A DNA stretch of 64,000 nucleotides from Mauremys mutica (GCF_020497125.1 NC_059081.1:60780768-60844767), one strand, 5' to 3'; positions 34,969-45,819 are shown, counted from the stretch's first letter. Notes: generated by a model from the sequence alone, not told the origin. Program-made: numbers and translations.

Positions 34969-35337
34969 TGTGGAAATGTATTGACTTTGTCAAACTTTTC
35001 AACAGAAAATTATCAGAAAGATTAGTCTAAATAAAGCTATTTCTTTTCGACTATCGAAACGTTGCATTTCAACATTATCTTTTTGCCTTTTATGTCACAT
35101 TATATTTCATCGAACAGTCAAAATATTTCAACTTTTATATCATAAATTATATTATAATGTAAAAGTAAAGTCAAGTTGATAAAGTCAAAACCAAATGTCA
35201 TTTTGATGTTTCTGAAACAATTTTGGAATTTTCATTCTGCAAGAAATTTTGAATTCTCATTTAGATTCAGAATGGGGAAAAAAATTAAATATCAGAACTT
35301 CCTACAGAACAAGAATTCTGGGTTCCAACCAGCTCTA
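34969..35337. mobile_element. AT-rich MITE-like family, copy 2
   Basis: Starts gagctgtggaaatgtattga, is full of tttcaac, gtcaaaata and aaattttga motifs on both strands, and ends gggttccaaccagctctacc. The end motif is the inverse of the family start (gggctgg). About 370 bases, AT-rich, non-coding. Confidence 0.5.
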
Positions 35338-35703
35338 CCTATTATTTTCCTTTACCTCTTACCTTGTTGCTCCTTCTCAAAACACCCCTGCAGTCTTGAA
35401 AAGATTATGCATATATCACCCAGCTGGGGATATTTTCTTTCCAATTCGTATTTCCCCAGGCTACCTCTCAGCTTCACAGAGACCACAAAACACAGCAAGA
35501 ACACTCATTCACAATTCTACCATTAAAACCAATAGCTCAGCTACAACTCCAATCAGCTTTCCAATGGACTGAGAGACAACTCACATCTCTCTCACCACCA
35601 GTGGCATCATTGGTATGTAGCAAAGAGAGCAGATGGCTCTACTCAGAGTTTTTTGTGCTGTACCTAGATTGCACCACTTAAATACAGTGGGCCAGAGCCT
35701 CAG

Positions 35704-35718
35704 CAGTATGGCCTAGCA
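35704..35718 (+). mobile_element. MIR-type CORE-SINE, segment 1 of 3 (5' head)
   Basis: cagtatggcctagca is the start of a MIR whose next segment resumes at 36550. Its last 8 bases (GCCTAGCA) are the target site duplicated by the hAT insertion that follows. Confidence 0.75.
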
Positions 35719-36549
35719 CTGTGGTCTCCAACCATTTTAAGCACAAGATCACTTTTTGAATTTAAGTGCAACCCAGGTTCTACCCTGCCCCCTCCCTGAG
35801 GCCCCGCCCCACTCCCTCCATCCTCCCTACCTCCATCGCTCACACTCCCCAACCCTCACTCACTTTCACCGGGCTGGGGCAGGGGGTTGGGGTGTGGGAA
35901 GGGATGCAGGACGGGGTGCGGGGTGCAAGCTCTGGCAGGGAGTTTGGGTGCAGGATGGGGTTCCGGGCTGGGGCAGGGGGTTGGGATGCAGGAGGGTGTT
36001 CAGGGTGCAGGAGAGGGTATGGGGTGCTGGCTCCCAGAGCGGGTTCAGGGCTGGGGAAGGGGGTTCAGGTGTGGGAGGGGGTGAGGGGTGCAGGCTCCTG
36101 CTGGGTGGGGCTTACCTCAGGCAGCGGCGTGGCAGGGCTAAGGCAGGCTCCCTGCCTGCCCCGGCCCTGCACTGCACCCAGAAACAGCCAGCAGCACATC
36201 ACTGTGGCCCCTGGGCAGAGGGCACGTGGCTCTGCGTGCTGCCCCTCCCTGCAGGCACCGCCCCCACAGCTCCCATTGGCTGCAGTTCCCCATTCCTGGC
36301 CAGTGGGAGCTGTGGGAGTGGTACCTGCAGGCAGGAGCTGTGCACAGAGACCCTCTGCCACTCTCCCTTCCCAGGGGCTGCAGGGATGTGGTGCCGGCCA
36401 CTGCTGGGAGCAGCGTGGGGCCAGGGCAGGTAGGGAGCCTGCCTTAGCCCTGCTGCACCGCTGGACTTTTAGCAGCCAGAGACTGTGATCGACTGACAGA
36501 AGCTCCACGATCGACCAGTCAATCGCGATCTTCCAGTTGGTGACCACTG
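35719..36549. mobile_element. hAT-type DNA transposon, non-autonomous, with perfect 8 bp target duplication
   Basis: Left terminus ctgtggtctccaaccatttt and right terminus cttccagttggtgaccactg are inverted copies of the CAGTGGTCNCCAACC hAT-type end. The element is flanked by the 8 bp direct repeat GCCTAGCA (35711-35718 and 36550-36557), the hAT signature. It is 831 bp, GC-rich inside, with repeated ggctggggcaggggg and tgcagg units. The overlapping 225- and 240-residue frames are low-complexity Gly/Ala/Pro translations, not a transposase. It inserted into the MIR whose pieces lie on both sides. Confidence 0.88.
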
Positions 36550-36747
36550 GCCTAGCAGGTAGAACATTGGACTCGGACTTAGGGGACCTGTATTCTATTC
36601 CTGGCACTCCAGCTGGCCTGTTGGGTGACCATAGGTTTAATCACGTCCCCAATTTGTGCCTTGATTTCGCCATCTGTGGCATGGGAATTATCATACTGAT
36701 CTCCTTTGTAAAGAATTGTGTGGGAAGAAGGATAAAGGAGTTTGAGG
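36550..36747 (+). mobile_element. MIR-type CORE-SINE, segment 2 of 3
   Basis: Resumes gcctagcaggtagaacattg, then ggggacctgtattctattcc, tgttgggtgaccataggt, gccttgatttcgccatctgt and ggcatgggaattatcatact, and reaches tttgagg at 36741-36747. This is MIR from the head through the CORE. The next MIR bases (tctactgataaaaggc) are found 2.9 kb away at 39693, after the CR1. Confidence 0.85.
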
Positions 36748-36752
36748 TGTAA

Positions 36753-36992
36753 GTGGTGTTCTCATCCATCCTCCCTGTGGAAGAAAAAGGCCTGGGTAGA
36801 GACCTTCGAATCATGGAAGTCAATGAATGGCTACGTAGGTGGTGTTGGAGAGAAGGCTTTGGATTCTTTGACCATGGTATGGTGTTCCAAGAAGGAGGAG
36901 TGCTAGGCAGAGACGGGCTCCACCTAATGAAGAGAGGGAAGAGCATCTTCGCAAGCAAGCTGGCTAACTTAGTGAGGAGGGCTTTAAACTAG
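36753..36992 (+). pseudogene. CR1 ORF1 remnant, end of esterase domain
   Basis: About 79 residues ending in a stop at 36990-36992. The last third contains GRDGLHLMKRG, matching the D-x-x-H block that supplies the catalytic Asp and His of the SGNH-type esterase domain in CR1 ORF1, followed by KLANLVRRALN. The Ser-containing block and the rest of ORF1 are lost to 5' truncation. ORF1 proteins bind the element RNA. Confidence 0.75.
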
Positions 36993-37039
36993 GTTCACCG
37001 GGGGGAAGGAGACCAAAACCCTGAGGTAAGTGGGGAAGT

Positions 37040-37916
37040 GGGATACCGGGAGGAAGCACGAGCAGGACAGCACAAGAGGGGAGGACTCCTGCCTCATAAT
37101 GAGAAAGCAGGACAATCAGCAAGTTATCTTAAGTGCCTATACACAAATGCAAGAAGCCTGGGAAACAAGCAGGGAGAACTGGAAGTCCTGGCACTGTCAA
37201 AGAATTATGATGTGATTGGAATAACAGAGACTTGGTGGGGTAACTCACATGACTGGAATACTGTCATGGATGGATATAAACTGTTCAGGAAGGACAGGCA
37301 GGGCAGAAAAGGTGATGCTGGGAGAGCAATACAGCAGTGCAGACAATCCAGGAAGTTTCTGGAATGTGTACGGAACAATGTCCTGGTGCAAGTGCTGGAG
37401 GAACCAACTAGGGGCAGAGCTCTTCTTGATCTGCTGCTCACAAACAGGGAAGAATTAGTAGGGGAAGCAAAAGTAGATGGGAACCTGGGAGGCAGTGACC
37501 ATGAGATGGTCAAGTTCAGGATCCTGACACAAGGAAGAAAGGAGAGCAGCAGAATAAAGACCCTGGACTTCAGAAAAGCAGACTTTAACTCCCTCTGGGA
37601 ACTGATGGGCAGGATCCCCTGGGAGAATAACATGAAGGGGAAAGGAGTCCAGGAGAGCTGGCTGTATTTTAAAGAATCCTTATTGAGGTTGCATGAACAA
37701 ACCATCCTGATGTATAGAAAGAATAGTAAATATGGCCGGCAACCAGCTTGGCTTAACAGTGAAATCCTTGCTGATCTTAAACACAGAAAAGAAGCTTACA
37801 AGAAGTGGAAGATTGAACAAATGACCAGGGAGAAGTATAAAAATATTGCTCAGGCATGCAGGAGCGAAATCAGGAAGGCCAACACACTTGGAGTTATAGC
37901 TAGCAAGAGACGTTAA
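37040..37916 (+). pseudogene. CR1 ORF2 endonuclease region with internal deletion
   Basis: A frame of about 292 residues. TNARSLGNKQ (Asn near residue 37) and GITETWW (catalytic Glu near residue 64) are the first two motifs of the apurinic-like endonuclease. After KDRQGRKGDAG (about residue 95) the middle of the domain, including the GDFN block, is missing and the frame resumes in RALLDLLLTNR with the terminal G-SDH motif (residues 153-155). Then comes the linker to the reverse transcriptase (PAWLNSEILADLKHRKEAYK). A one-base loss near 37911 ends the frame. Confidence 0.85.
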
Positions 37917-38988
37917 GAGTAACAAGAAGGGTTTCTTCAGGTATATTAGCAACAAGAAGAAGGTCAAGGAAAGTGTGGGCCCCTTACTGAATGAGGGAGG
38001 CAGCCTAGTGACAGAGAATGTGGAAAAAGCTAATGTACTCAATGCTTTTTTTGCCTCTGGCTTCACGAACAAGGTCAGCTCCCAGACTGCCACACTGGGC
38101 AGCACAGCATGGGGAGGAGGTGACCAGCCCTCTGTGGAGAAAGAAGTGGTTTGGGACTATTTAGAAAAGCTGGATGAACACAAGTCCATGGGGCCGGATG
38201 CACTGCATCCGAGGCTGCTAAAGGAGTTGGCAGATGTAATTGCAGAGCCATTGGCCATTATCTTTGAAACCTCATGGTGATCGGGGGAGGTCCTGGATAA
38301 CTGGAGAAAGGCTAATGTAGTGCCCATCTTTAAAAAAGGGAAGGAGGAAGATCTGGGGAACTACAGGCCAGTCAGCCTCACCTCAGTCCCTGGAAAAATA
38401 ATGGAGCAGGTCCTCAAGGAATCAATTCTGAAGCACTTAGAGGAGAGGAAAGTGATCAGGAACAGTCAGCATGGATTCACTAAGGGCAAGTCATGCCTGA
38501 CTAACCTAATTGCCTTCTATGAGGAGATAACTCGGTCTGTGGATGCGGGGAAAGCAGTGGATGTGTTATTTATTGATTTTAGCTACGCTTTTGATACGGT
38601 CTCCCACAGTATTCTTGCATGCAAGTTGAAGAAGTATGGGCTGGATGAATGGACTCTAAGGTGGATAGAAAGCTGGTTAGATCGTCGGGCTCAACGGGTA
38701 ATGATCAACGTCTCCATGTCTAGTTGGCAGCTGGTATCAAGTGGAGTGCCCCAAGGGTCGGTCCTGGGGCCGGTTTTGTTCAATATTTTCATTAACGATC
38801 TGGAGGATGGTGTGGATTGCTCCCTCAGCAAATTTGCAGATGACACTAAACTGGGAGGAGTGATAGATAAGCTGGAGGGTAGGGATAGGATACAGAGGGA
38901 CCTAGACAAATTAGAGGATTGGGCCAAAAGAAATCTGATGTGGTTCAACAAGGACAAGTGCAGAGTCCCATGCACTGTTACAGACTAG
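37917..38988 (+). pseudogene. CR1 ORF2 reverse transcriptase region
   Basis: One frame (codons in phase with 37975) carries NKKGFFRYI, then after an in-frame TGA at 38278-38280 the fingers and palm. Motifs in order: [19 protein letters not shown], motif [12 protein letters not shown], motif [13 protein letters not shown] and motif C FADDTKL with both catalytic Asp. Motif A has Tyr where CR1 usually has Lys (SKAFD). A stop at 38986 follows. Without the internal stop this would be a well-preserved domain. Confidence 0.9.
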
Positions 38989-39038
38989 AGACCGAATGAC
39001 TAGGCAGCAGTTCTGCAGAGAAGGACCTATGGGTTACA

Positions 39039-39614
39039 GTGGATGAGAAACTGGATATGAGTCAACAGTGTTCCCTTGTTGCCAAGAAGGCTAACGGGAT
39101 TTTGGGCTGTATAAGTAGGGGTATTGCCAGCAGATTGAGGGACGTGATTGTTCCCCTCTATTTGACATTGGTGAGGCCTCATCTGGAGTACTGTGTCCAG
39201 TTTTGGGCCCCACACTACAAGAAGGATGTGGAAAAATTGGAAAGAGTCCAGCACAGGGCAACAAAAATGATTAGGGGGCTGGAGCACATGACTTATGAGG
39301 AGAGGCTGAGGGAACTGGGATTGTTTAGTCTGCAGAAGAGAAGAATGAGGTGGGATTTGATAGCTGCTTTCAACCACCTGAAAGGAGGTTCCAAAGAGGA
39401 TGGATCTAGACTGTTCTCATTGGTAGCAGATGACAGAACAAAGAATAATGGTCTCAAGTTGCAGTGGGGGAGGTTTAGATTGGATATTAGGAAAAACTTT
39501 TTCACTAGGAGGGTGGTGAAGCACTGGAATGTGTTCCCTAGGGAGGTGGTGGAATCTCCTTCCTTAGAGGTTTTTGAGACCAGGCTTGACAAAGCCCTGG
39601 CTGGGACGATTTAG
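39039..39614 (+). pseudogene. CR1 ORF2 C-terminal region
   Basis: An open stretch of 191 residues to a stop at 39612-39614: [62 protein letters not shown] and [14 protein letters not shown], ending ALAGTI. This is the conserved domain after the reverse transcriptase in CR1. Frame differs from the preceding segment because of an indel around 38990-39035. The 3' UTR tail follows to 39692. About 110 bases (39165-39275) are almost identical to 10745-10850. Confidence 0.92.
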
Positions 39615-39692
39615 TTGGGGATTGATCCTGCTTTGAGCAGGGGGTTGGACTAGATGACCTCCTGAGTTCCCTTCCATCCCTGATATTCTATG

Positions 39693-39738
39693 ATCTACTG
39701 ATAAAAGGCAGTGTATAAGAACTAGGTGTTATCATTAG
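39693..39738 (+). mobile_element. MIR-type CORE-SINE, segment 3 of 3 (3' tail)
   Basis: tctactgataaaaggcagtg, tataagaactaggtgtta and tcatta are the MIR/L2-type tail that continues segment 2. The CR1 between them is therefore an insertion into the MIR. Confidence 0.8.
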
Positions 39739-39744
39739 CTTTTG

Positions 39745-39810
39745 TGAACTGGCATATCTCTATTGAAGCCAATGGAGTGGCACCAGTTCACACCAGCTGA
39801 GGATCTGGCT
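39745..39810. repeat. Short palindromic repeat family P, copy 4
   Basis: gtgaactggcatatctctat on the left, cagttcacaccagctgagga then tctggct on the right, centre gaagccaatggag. Left outer arm is missing. Confidence 0.6.
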
Positions 39811-40265
39811 CATTATTCCTGCAATTCCATTGTCTCTGTTTGCGAGTGCCACCTGCCAGCTTGCAGTACCACTGTTGTCCCTACACACCCTGAACCTGTT
39901 TGTTTGTTTCCCATGCACTGGCAGGTTACCAGCAATGCTGTTAACATGCTGCAGAAAGTGTTGCTTGCGTTCACGTACAGGGCAACTGGGAATGGCACTC
40001 AAAGCGTTGTGCAGCCTGTCACCCCCGCTGACTGCAGGTGGGCCAGTGATGCGGAGGGCATGAGGAAATGAAAAGGCTCCAGAGCCCTGAGGGCTCAGCT
40101 AGGAGAACTGGAGATGCTCCTCCTCCACATACCAAACCAACCGAGTTCAGCAATGGCTATTAAACTGTATTGTGGCTGAATTGGGTTATAAACCAGTTTG
40201 CCCAGTCAGTGTGACCGCGGCAAGCCTAAGTGCCTACCAGCCTCTCTCCCTGGCTTGGCTACTTT
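39811..40265. other. Intergenic, nothing assignable
   Basis: No gene or named repeat in about 450 bases. Overlapping frames on both strands (for example plus 39763-40071) have no family resemblance. Confidence 0.35.
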
Positions 40266-40539
40266 GGCTGTGTCTACACTAGTCTTTTTTTGGCAGTCTC
40301 CCATGAGTGCAGGCCCACCAGTGATGGCAATGTAGTGCTAGGGGTAACAGGTACTGCTACCTTCACCACCTTGTCATCTGACCCTTTTGGAGCAGCTCTG
40401 GATGACACTATAGTCACAAGACAAGTGGCCTGCTGAGCCTTGTCTACACTAGCACCTCCACTGTTGTTAACACTGGCGGAGCTGCACTCATGGGAGATTC
40501 CCCCCACCCCCCAAAATAAAATCTAGTGTGAACAAAGCC
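40266..40539. mobile_element. MITE-like element with GTCTACACTAG / CTAGTGTGAAC ends
   Basis: Left end ttggctgtgtctacactag and right end ctagtgtgaacaaagccaa are inverted over 19 bases with about three mismatches. A second left-type end (gagccttgtctacactagca) lies inside at about 40435, so two copies or a composite may be present. Inner arms cccatgagtgcagg and gctgcactcatggg are also inverted. Non-coding. Confidence 0.65.
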
Positions 40540-40744
40540 AACACCACCAAACCATGTTATACTCCAGATCAGCCACAGTCAAACATCACTTGTTTTCATG
40601 GTGTAAATAAAACCACGGAGAGAGGTGGGTTGATACCTAGATGGGAAGGGCAGAGTCACTGCTAAGAAAGGGAGGTGAGGAGCAACACCTCAGGACTGAG
40701 CTAATCATTCCAGCCACTGGGACACAGACACTGTGTGTAGCCCG

Positions 40745-40905
40745 GCAGCTTCTGTTCTCATATTATTATCTGCATAACTATAGTGTCCAGGAGCCTCAGG
40801 GCTGGACCAGGTACCCATTTTGCCAGGCACTGTGCACACACAGAGCAAGCAGATGGTGCCTGCCCCAAAGAGCGTACAATCTCTGTAATCACGTCTTCGA
40901 TGCTT
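40745..40905 (-). mobile_element. L2/MIR-type tail, antisense
   Basis: tgccaggcactgtgcacaca, cagatggtgcctgccccaaa and gagcgtacaatctctg are the reverse complement of the shared L2/MIR 3' tail. Confidence 0.75.
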
Positions 40906-43255
40906 ATACTGGAGAGCAGTTCTGAGCACTATCGCCCTCTGGCAACATCACCATCTTCCTTGTGGGCATGTCCTTCCCCCCCACCTTTACCTTTCCACCC
41001 CGACAATCGATTACCCCTTCCATAGAAGCCATGACCAACACACAAAGCTGCGTGGGCTCTAAAAAGCACATCACAGCCACGTTCCCTGACTAGGACAAGG
41101 GGGCCCCATAGATTTGCTTCCAGACAGACACAAACTCTGTCAGTCAAAATCAAATATTCCCCATCGTCTGGTCCTAACACGCTTCTCCCCTGGAAATGCC
41201 ACTGCACTGAAAGAGTTAACAGAGAAGAGAGAGAGAAAAAAACCCAAAAGCTCCTTGTCAGCCTGTCAGAGCACTTCACAGGGATAATGTAAAGTCTGGC
41301 ATTTCCTTTAGATAGCAGAGTCTAAGGTAACAATTATAGAGACAGTCTGAAGGAAAAAAATACAGCTGGTGTTATCGCCACATCGCCTACCACACAGCCC
41401 GTTGCACGCCTGCCTCTGAATAACCATGCCAGGGATTCTTAGCAATCAGTTCCATCCTGCAGGGCAAGGTTATGCAATCCAGGACCTGAGGCACCCCAGC
41501 TGTGTGTCATGGCCCTGCCTCTGGTTGGGGAGGCAACAGAGTGGCCACTCACACAAGAGGAATTTATAACCACTCCTCTTTGGGCAGGCTGGGGCCTCGA
41601 CACTCCTCTAACCCCTACTTTCCATCTTCAAGCCTCCATTCCCAAGGAGGGAGAACTCACCCTATGTGTAAGTGGTGCCAACACCACCCAACCAGGGCCA
41701 TGACTGGAGTGACAGCAAGAGTCCCCCCCACACGGCGTCCTTTGCTGGGGTTGTGTCAGAGCAGCAGGATACAGCGCTAGCAACCCATGCTGATACGGGG
41801 GCTCTTCTGTAATACAGAGAACAATGCTACTAAATGTCCCTGCCCTTTCCTAACCTCCTTGCCAGGAGAGGTGAGCGGATTGCCAAGGGGGCAGTTTAAA
41901 TCACTTCTTGGAGACTCATCAGTTCCAGGTTTTGCTGTGCTCCATGTCGGAGGCTGGGTTGCTCTTTGTTGTTGGGCAGCAAACATGTTTCGTGGCTTCC
42001 TTTTTGAAAATGCTGCTTTAAAAAAAAGGAAAAGAAACAGATGTCCACTTCCAGAATCCAAGAGGGGGGCATGAAAACGACAGCGATGGGGAGTAAATCA
42101 TTATTTAAATATTACGAAAAACACCTTGAACAGCATCGTTTGACTAAGAGCCCTTTGAACACTTGTTGCTTTGCTGAACAAGACCAAATCTAAGGCTGCT
42201 ATTCATACAGCTCAATAAAAACGCCATGGGATAGTTTGTGGTTCATTTTGGCAACTTGCTCAATATTCATGCTGTTTTCTTCATGTTTTATAAACCAGGT
42301 ACAAAGGGATGTTGTTTGAATGAGAAAAATTCTCCGCTTTCTCTCCTTGTTCTCCACTCAGTGGGTTCCCTTTCCAGCCAGGTGAGAAAACGGTGTCATT
42401 TGAATGTAGAGGCCTCTTTGAACACCGCACAGGAGGTATAACGAACATGCCTAGCTCAGACCTGGAACAGTTCCCAGACCCAAAACGAATGAACACCATG
42501 GTGTCTAAACAGAAGTCTGGCTTTCTTTCAGTCCAGGGACTTATTAGGTTTGATGCTTCCCTCCGACGCTTTGTTCTGCCTCTCTAAATCCTCCTTCTGA
42601 AGTATTATGTAGCAAATACTGAGGAGCATCGTCCCTCTGTCGCCATAGTAACCTGAGTGCACTCTAGCAAGCACTATGCTCTGGATGAAATGTGCAAACA
42701 ACCCACAGTACCCCCAGCTAATGCACAGAACCAGACCCCCTGAGCAACGGAATAGGGTAATTCTATTAAGCAAGAGTTGGCAAGAGCTGAAGAGTCTGCA
42801 CCCAATTTAGGAAAATACCCTGCATCAAAATTAACCTTATATTCCCTCTTCAATGTTGTGTAGCTCTGTTTCTCTGCACCTCACTTATCAGAACCCCCCA
42901 GCTACTCACGTCAGGGTAAAGTCCATCGTCTTTAGCTGAGGCTGGGACCCTGTGTCACAGAACAGAGGGGTTTCAGAGAAGTGATGCCTGGTTAATCAGG
43001 AAACCCAGGAGTCCAGATTGTGAGGGAAGCATTTAGTTAACTCAATATCACTCAAAATGCTGTGTTAAAGACCCTCTTCTAAATCGTTTTAGTGTTGGAC
43101 TGTGGCTTAAGAGCTGCACATCAGTTTGCACATGCTCTTTCTCACATTTGGCCCTTAAACTGCCCACTGTTCCCTGGTTTCCTCTTCTTGGGCGTCTCCT
43201 GCCAGATAATCAGGAACACCTGGGTTTCCTATCATCAAGTTTGCCCTTCACTTTG
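40906..43255. other. Intergenic, nothing assignable over 2.3 kb
   Basis: No gene or named repeat. Parts near 41280-41400 and 42080-42450 are repeat-free and AT-leaning, possible conserved non-coding DNA, which cannot be judged without alignment. Confidence 0.35.
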
Positions 43256-43344
43256 GGCCAGATCCGCAGCTGGTGTTAACTGGCCTAGGCCCATGGAAGT
43301 CAAAGGAGTTGTGCTGGTTGATACCAGCTTTCAGGGTCTGGCCC
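43256..43344. repeat. Short palindromic repeat family P, copy 5
   Basis: gggccagatccgcagctggt on the left, ggttgataccagctttcagg then gtctggccc on the right, centre ccatggaagtcaaagg. Among the most complete copies (89 bp). Confidence 0.75.
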
Positions 43345-43924
43345 ATATGCTTTAATCTTTAGGTTCAAACTGCCATCATCAGGAAGATACTCCACCCACT
43401 AAAATTTATACAGAGCTGATCTTGTGACTAGGGAGGTGAATGGGGACATAGGTACTTTCTGTCGAAATAACGTTTCGTTTTGATTACGTTAAACGACAAG
43501 GAAGTCAAGGCTCAGTGAGACAGCATGGCGTCTCTTCTGATACGCTGCACTAACTGTGAGGACAAAATGGCTGCTGAACTCTGACCACTAGTAAAGTTTT
43601 TAGACACTTAAACAGAATACACACACACACAAAACCCCCCACCAGGCATCACAGTTTCATACCTAGAACAGTCCATAAAACAGGAAAACAAAGTTCATGA
43701 ACATTTTAGCATGTCCTAGTTGTTTACACGTCTGAAATGGACCCACTTGTCCTGACACTTTTAAGACATCCTTTCTGAAATCATGATCAACATTTTGCCA
43801 AAACCACGTACTCCATGGATCCAAATACCAATCTGCAGTTTTCAGAAGGCTTTTGAACAATTTCAGATGAAGTTTTACAATCTCTCTAGGTCCTTTTATG
43901 TCCCCCATCACCAGAATCTGAGTG

Positions 43925-44165
43925 CCTCAAAATCCTGAAGTGACTTTACCCTCCCAACACCTCTGTGCTGTAGGGATGTATGCCCTCCATCTGACAGCTG
44001 GGGAATGAAAGTACAGGGTAGATTCAGAGAAGCATAGATTTTAAATCCAGAAGGAACCATTATGATAATCTAAACTGACCTGCACAGCACAGGCCTCATG
44101 ACTTGTCCAAGGTCACGGGAAGTTTCTGGCTGGGTTGAGAACCAAACTCAGGGCTCCTGAGCCCC
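43925..44165 (-). mobile_element. MIR-type CORE-SINE, antisense, split by a CR1 tail
   Basis: Left part: cccaacacctctgtgctgta, gggatgtatgccctccatct and gacagctggggaatgaaagt. Right part: atgacttgtccaaggtcacg and accaaactcagggctcctga. Together they make a continuous reverse MIR once 44031-44096 is removed. Confidence 0.75.
44031..44096 (-). mobile_element. CR1-type 3' tail nested in a MIR, antisense
   Basis: agcatagattttaaatccag, aaggaaccattatgataatc and taaactgacctgcacagcac match the reverse of the CR1 subfamily tail seen at 28369. It interrupts the MIR on both sides. Confidence 0.75.
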
Positions 44166-45819
44166 AAACCAACCTTCTTCCACCACTCCAATGTGACACA
44201 AAAGTTTCTAAAATTCATGACACAGCTTGACATATTCTTTGTAGTTTTAAATGGTGTCAGCTCAGCCAAACACCCCACTTCTAGGAGGATAGTGTCAATG
44301 AATGCTGGTCACAGAATAATAAACAGACACTGAATTCTGCTGGAGTCAACACCTAGATTTATTGACTGAGACAAACTTAATCGACCGAGGCTTCACCTCG
44401 CTCAATATGTATCTGGAGAGACAATAAATCTTGACTCTGACCTAAACTGAAAGTTAATATATGTGCACTGTAACATACTTCCCATTCCCACAAGTGATAT
44501 GGATTTCAATGTAGTTTCAGTCTAAATTATCAAATGGGCACAGCTTGCTAATGCATGTGGGAAATGCAAAGCTGGGAACACGATGGCTGTGTTTGTTCAC
44601 TGAAATCCCATGGTCAGTGCAGGGTAGCTGTGTTTTGAACGATGCATTTTACAGACAGCCATCTATCAGGAATTGGGCTGCAGCAGGACCATTTCACACA
44701 CAATGATATCATTCTTGTTGGGAGAGTTCATTGAGTCACTTGTGAATACCCACTGGATATCTGTCCTTACAGAAATGACAAATGGTGCGTTATAATTGTC
44801 GCTTGGCATACATTTTAGTTGGGAGCGATGCTGTCCTGCTAAGCAACAACTGAAAGAAACCTCCAGGAGGTCACATTCCACTGGCGATTTTTTTATTAGG
44901 TGGGCAGTGACCATCTTGACAATGGTAACAACTACTTGGCAGAAAATTGTAAACACTTTTCTCCAAAAGGGCCAGACCTACATGGGTTTCTTGGTCTCAG
45001 TTTCATCCCTATAATATCTTGGTATGTTCCCAAGAACAGTCATTATAGCCAGGTGATAAAAAGACCAGTATTTGTGAAGAATGATTGCCTTCATAAAAGC
45101 TCCCAACAGAAGTTTCATTCCGCACAGTGGATAATAACTGTCTTGGGCTTGATTCCCAAAGCAGATGCATTTTCCAAGGCTACAAAAGTTACTAAGATCC
45201 CTGGCGCCACATTTTTCAAGCGTCAATTACTGGCAGTCACAAAGCTTCTGAATGTTGAAGTTAAGGCTCCTAGATGATTCTAGGTTATGATTATCATCAG
45301 GTTTTTCTACTTCCACAGCCCAATTTTCTCTGGACTTCCTCGAGGCTCCTTCTGGCATCTTGGCAATGGGGAGAGGTAGTTGTGTGACCTCAAACAAGAG
45401 ACTACTTCAGGCACCTAAGCTTTTTTTATATATATCTTTTTCTTTTCCCAGTTGCAACTAGGAGAGAGAAATTTTTAAGCCCTCTTCTGAGACAAAACCT
45501 TCCTGTCATGACTAGCTGTTTGCATTATGACATTGTGCAATACATCACCACATCATGAGGCATATATTGTCGCCACCTCAGTACTACATGATATCACCAA
45601 ATGAGACCATATCACAGGGCCGTGCAACATTTTACAGTTTTACCATGTCCTGCAATCAGCACAACAGTGTTGTCAACGCTTGGACTGTTGACAGGCTGAC
45701 AGCCACAACTGTGCTCCTTCCTTACCTTGACCTGATCATTTTGGAGGTCAGGGATAGGTTATGCCGGGCTAATCTACTCTGACCTTCCTGTATGTACTGG
45801 CAGAAAATGCACTTTTAAG
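44166..45819. other. Intergenic; two unexplained minus-strand reading frames
   Basis: No named repeat. Minus-strand frames at 44666-44956 (96 residues, ending NDIIVCEMVLLQPNS) and 44978-45226 (82 residues) sit next to each other but in different frames. I do not recognise either. Sequence near 44320-44360 read on the minus strand (caataaatctaggtgttg) could be part of a decayed LTR. Most likely non-coding or an unknown old element. Confidence 0.25.

Larger units (their letters stand above)
36748..39692 (+). mobile_element. CR1 LINE, 5'-truncated, about 2.9 kb
   Basis: A long sense CR1 copy: end of ORF1 (esterase), ORF2 endonuclease with an internal deletion, reverse transcriptase, C-terminal domain and 3' UTR ending tgatattctatga. 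CR1 is an autonomous non-LTR retrotransposon; ORF2 nicks DNA and reverse-transcribes its RNA at the target. This copy is dead: truncated in ORF1, with a deletion, frameshifts near 37911 and near 38990, and stops at 38278 and 38986. The ends are set precisely by the split MIR. As usual for CR1, I see no clear target duplication. Confidence 0.93.

Noticed and set aside
35756..36607. Reading frames of 180-240 residues
   Set aside because: They lie almost wholly inside the non-autonomous hAT element, overlap in several frames and are low complexity; no transposase motifs.
38320..38988. Host gene encoding a reverse transcriptase-like protein
   Set aside because: All motifs and flanks match CR1 ORF2, with stops and frameshifts; it is a dead LINE copy, not a host gene.
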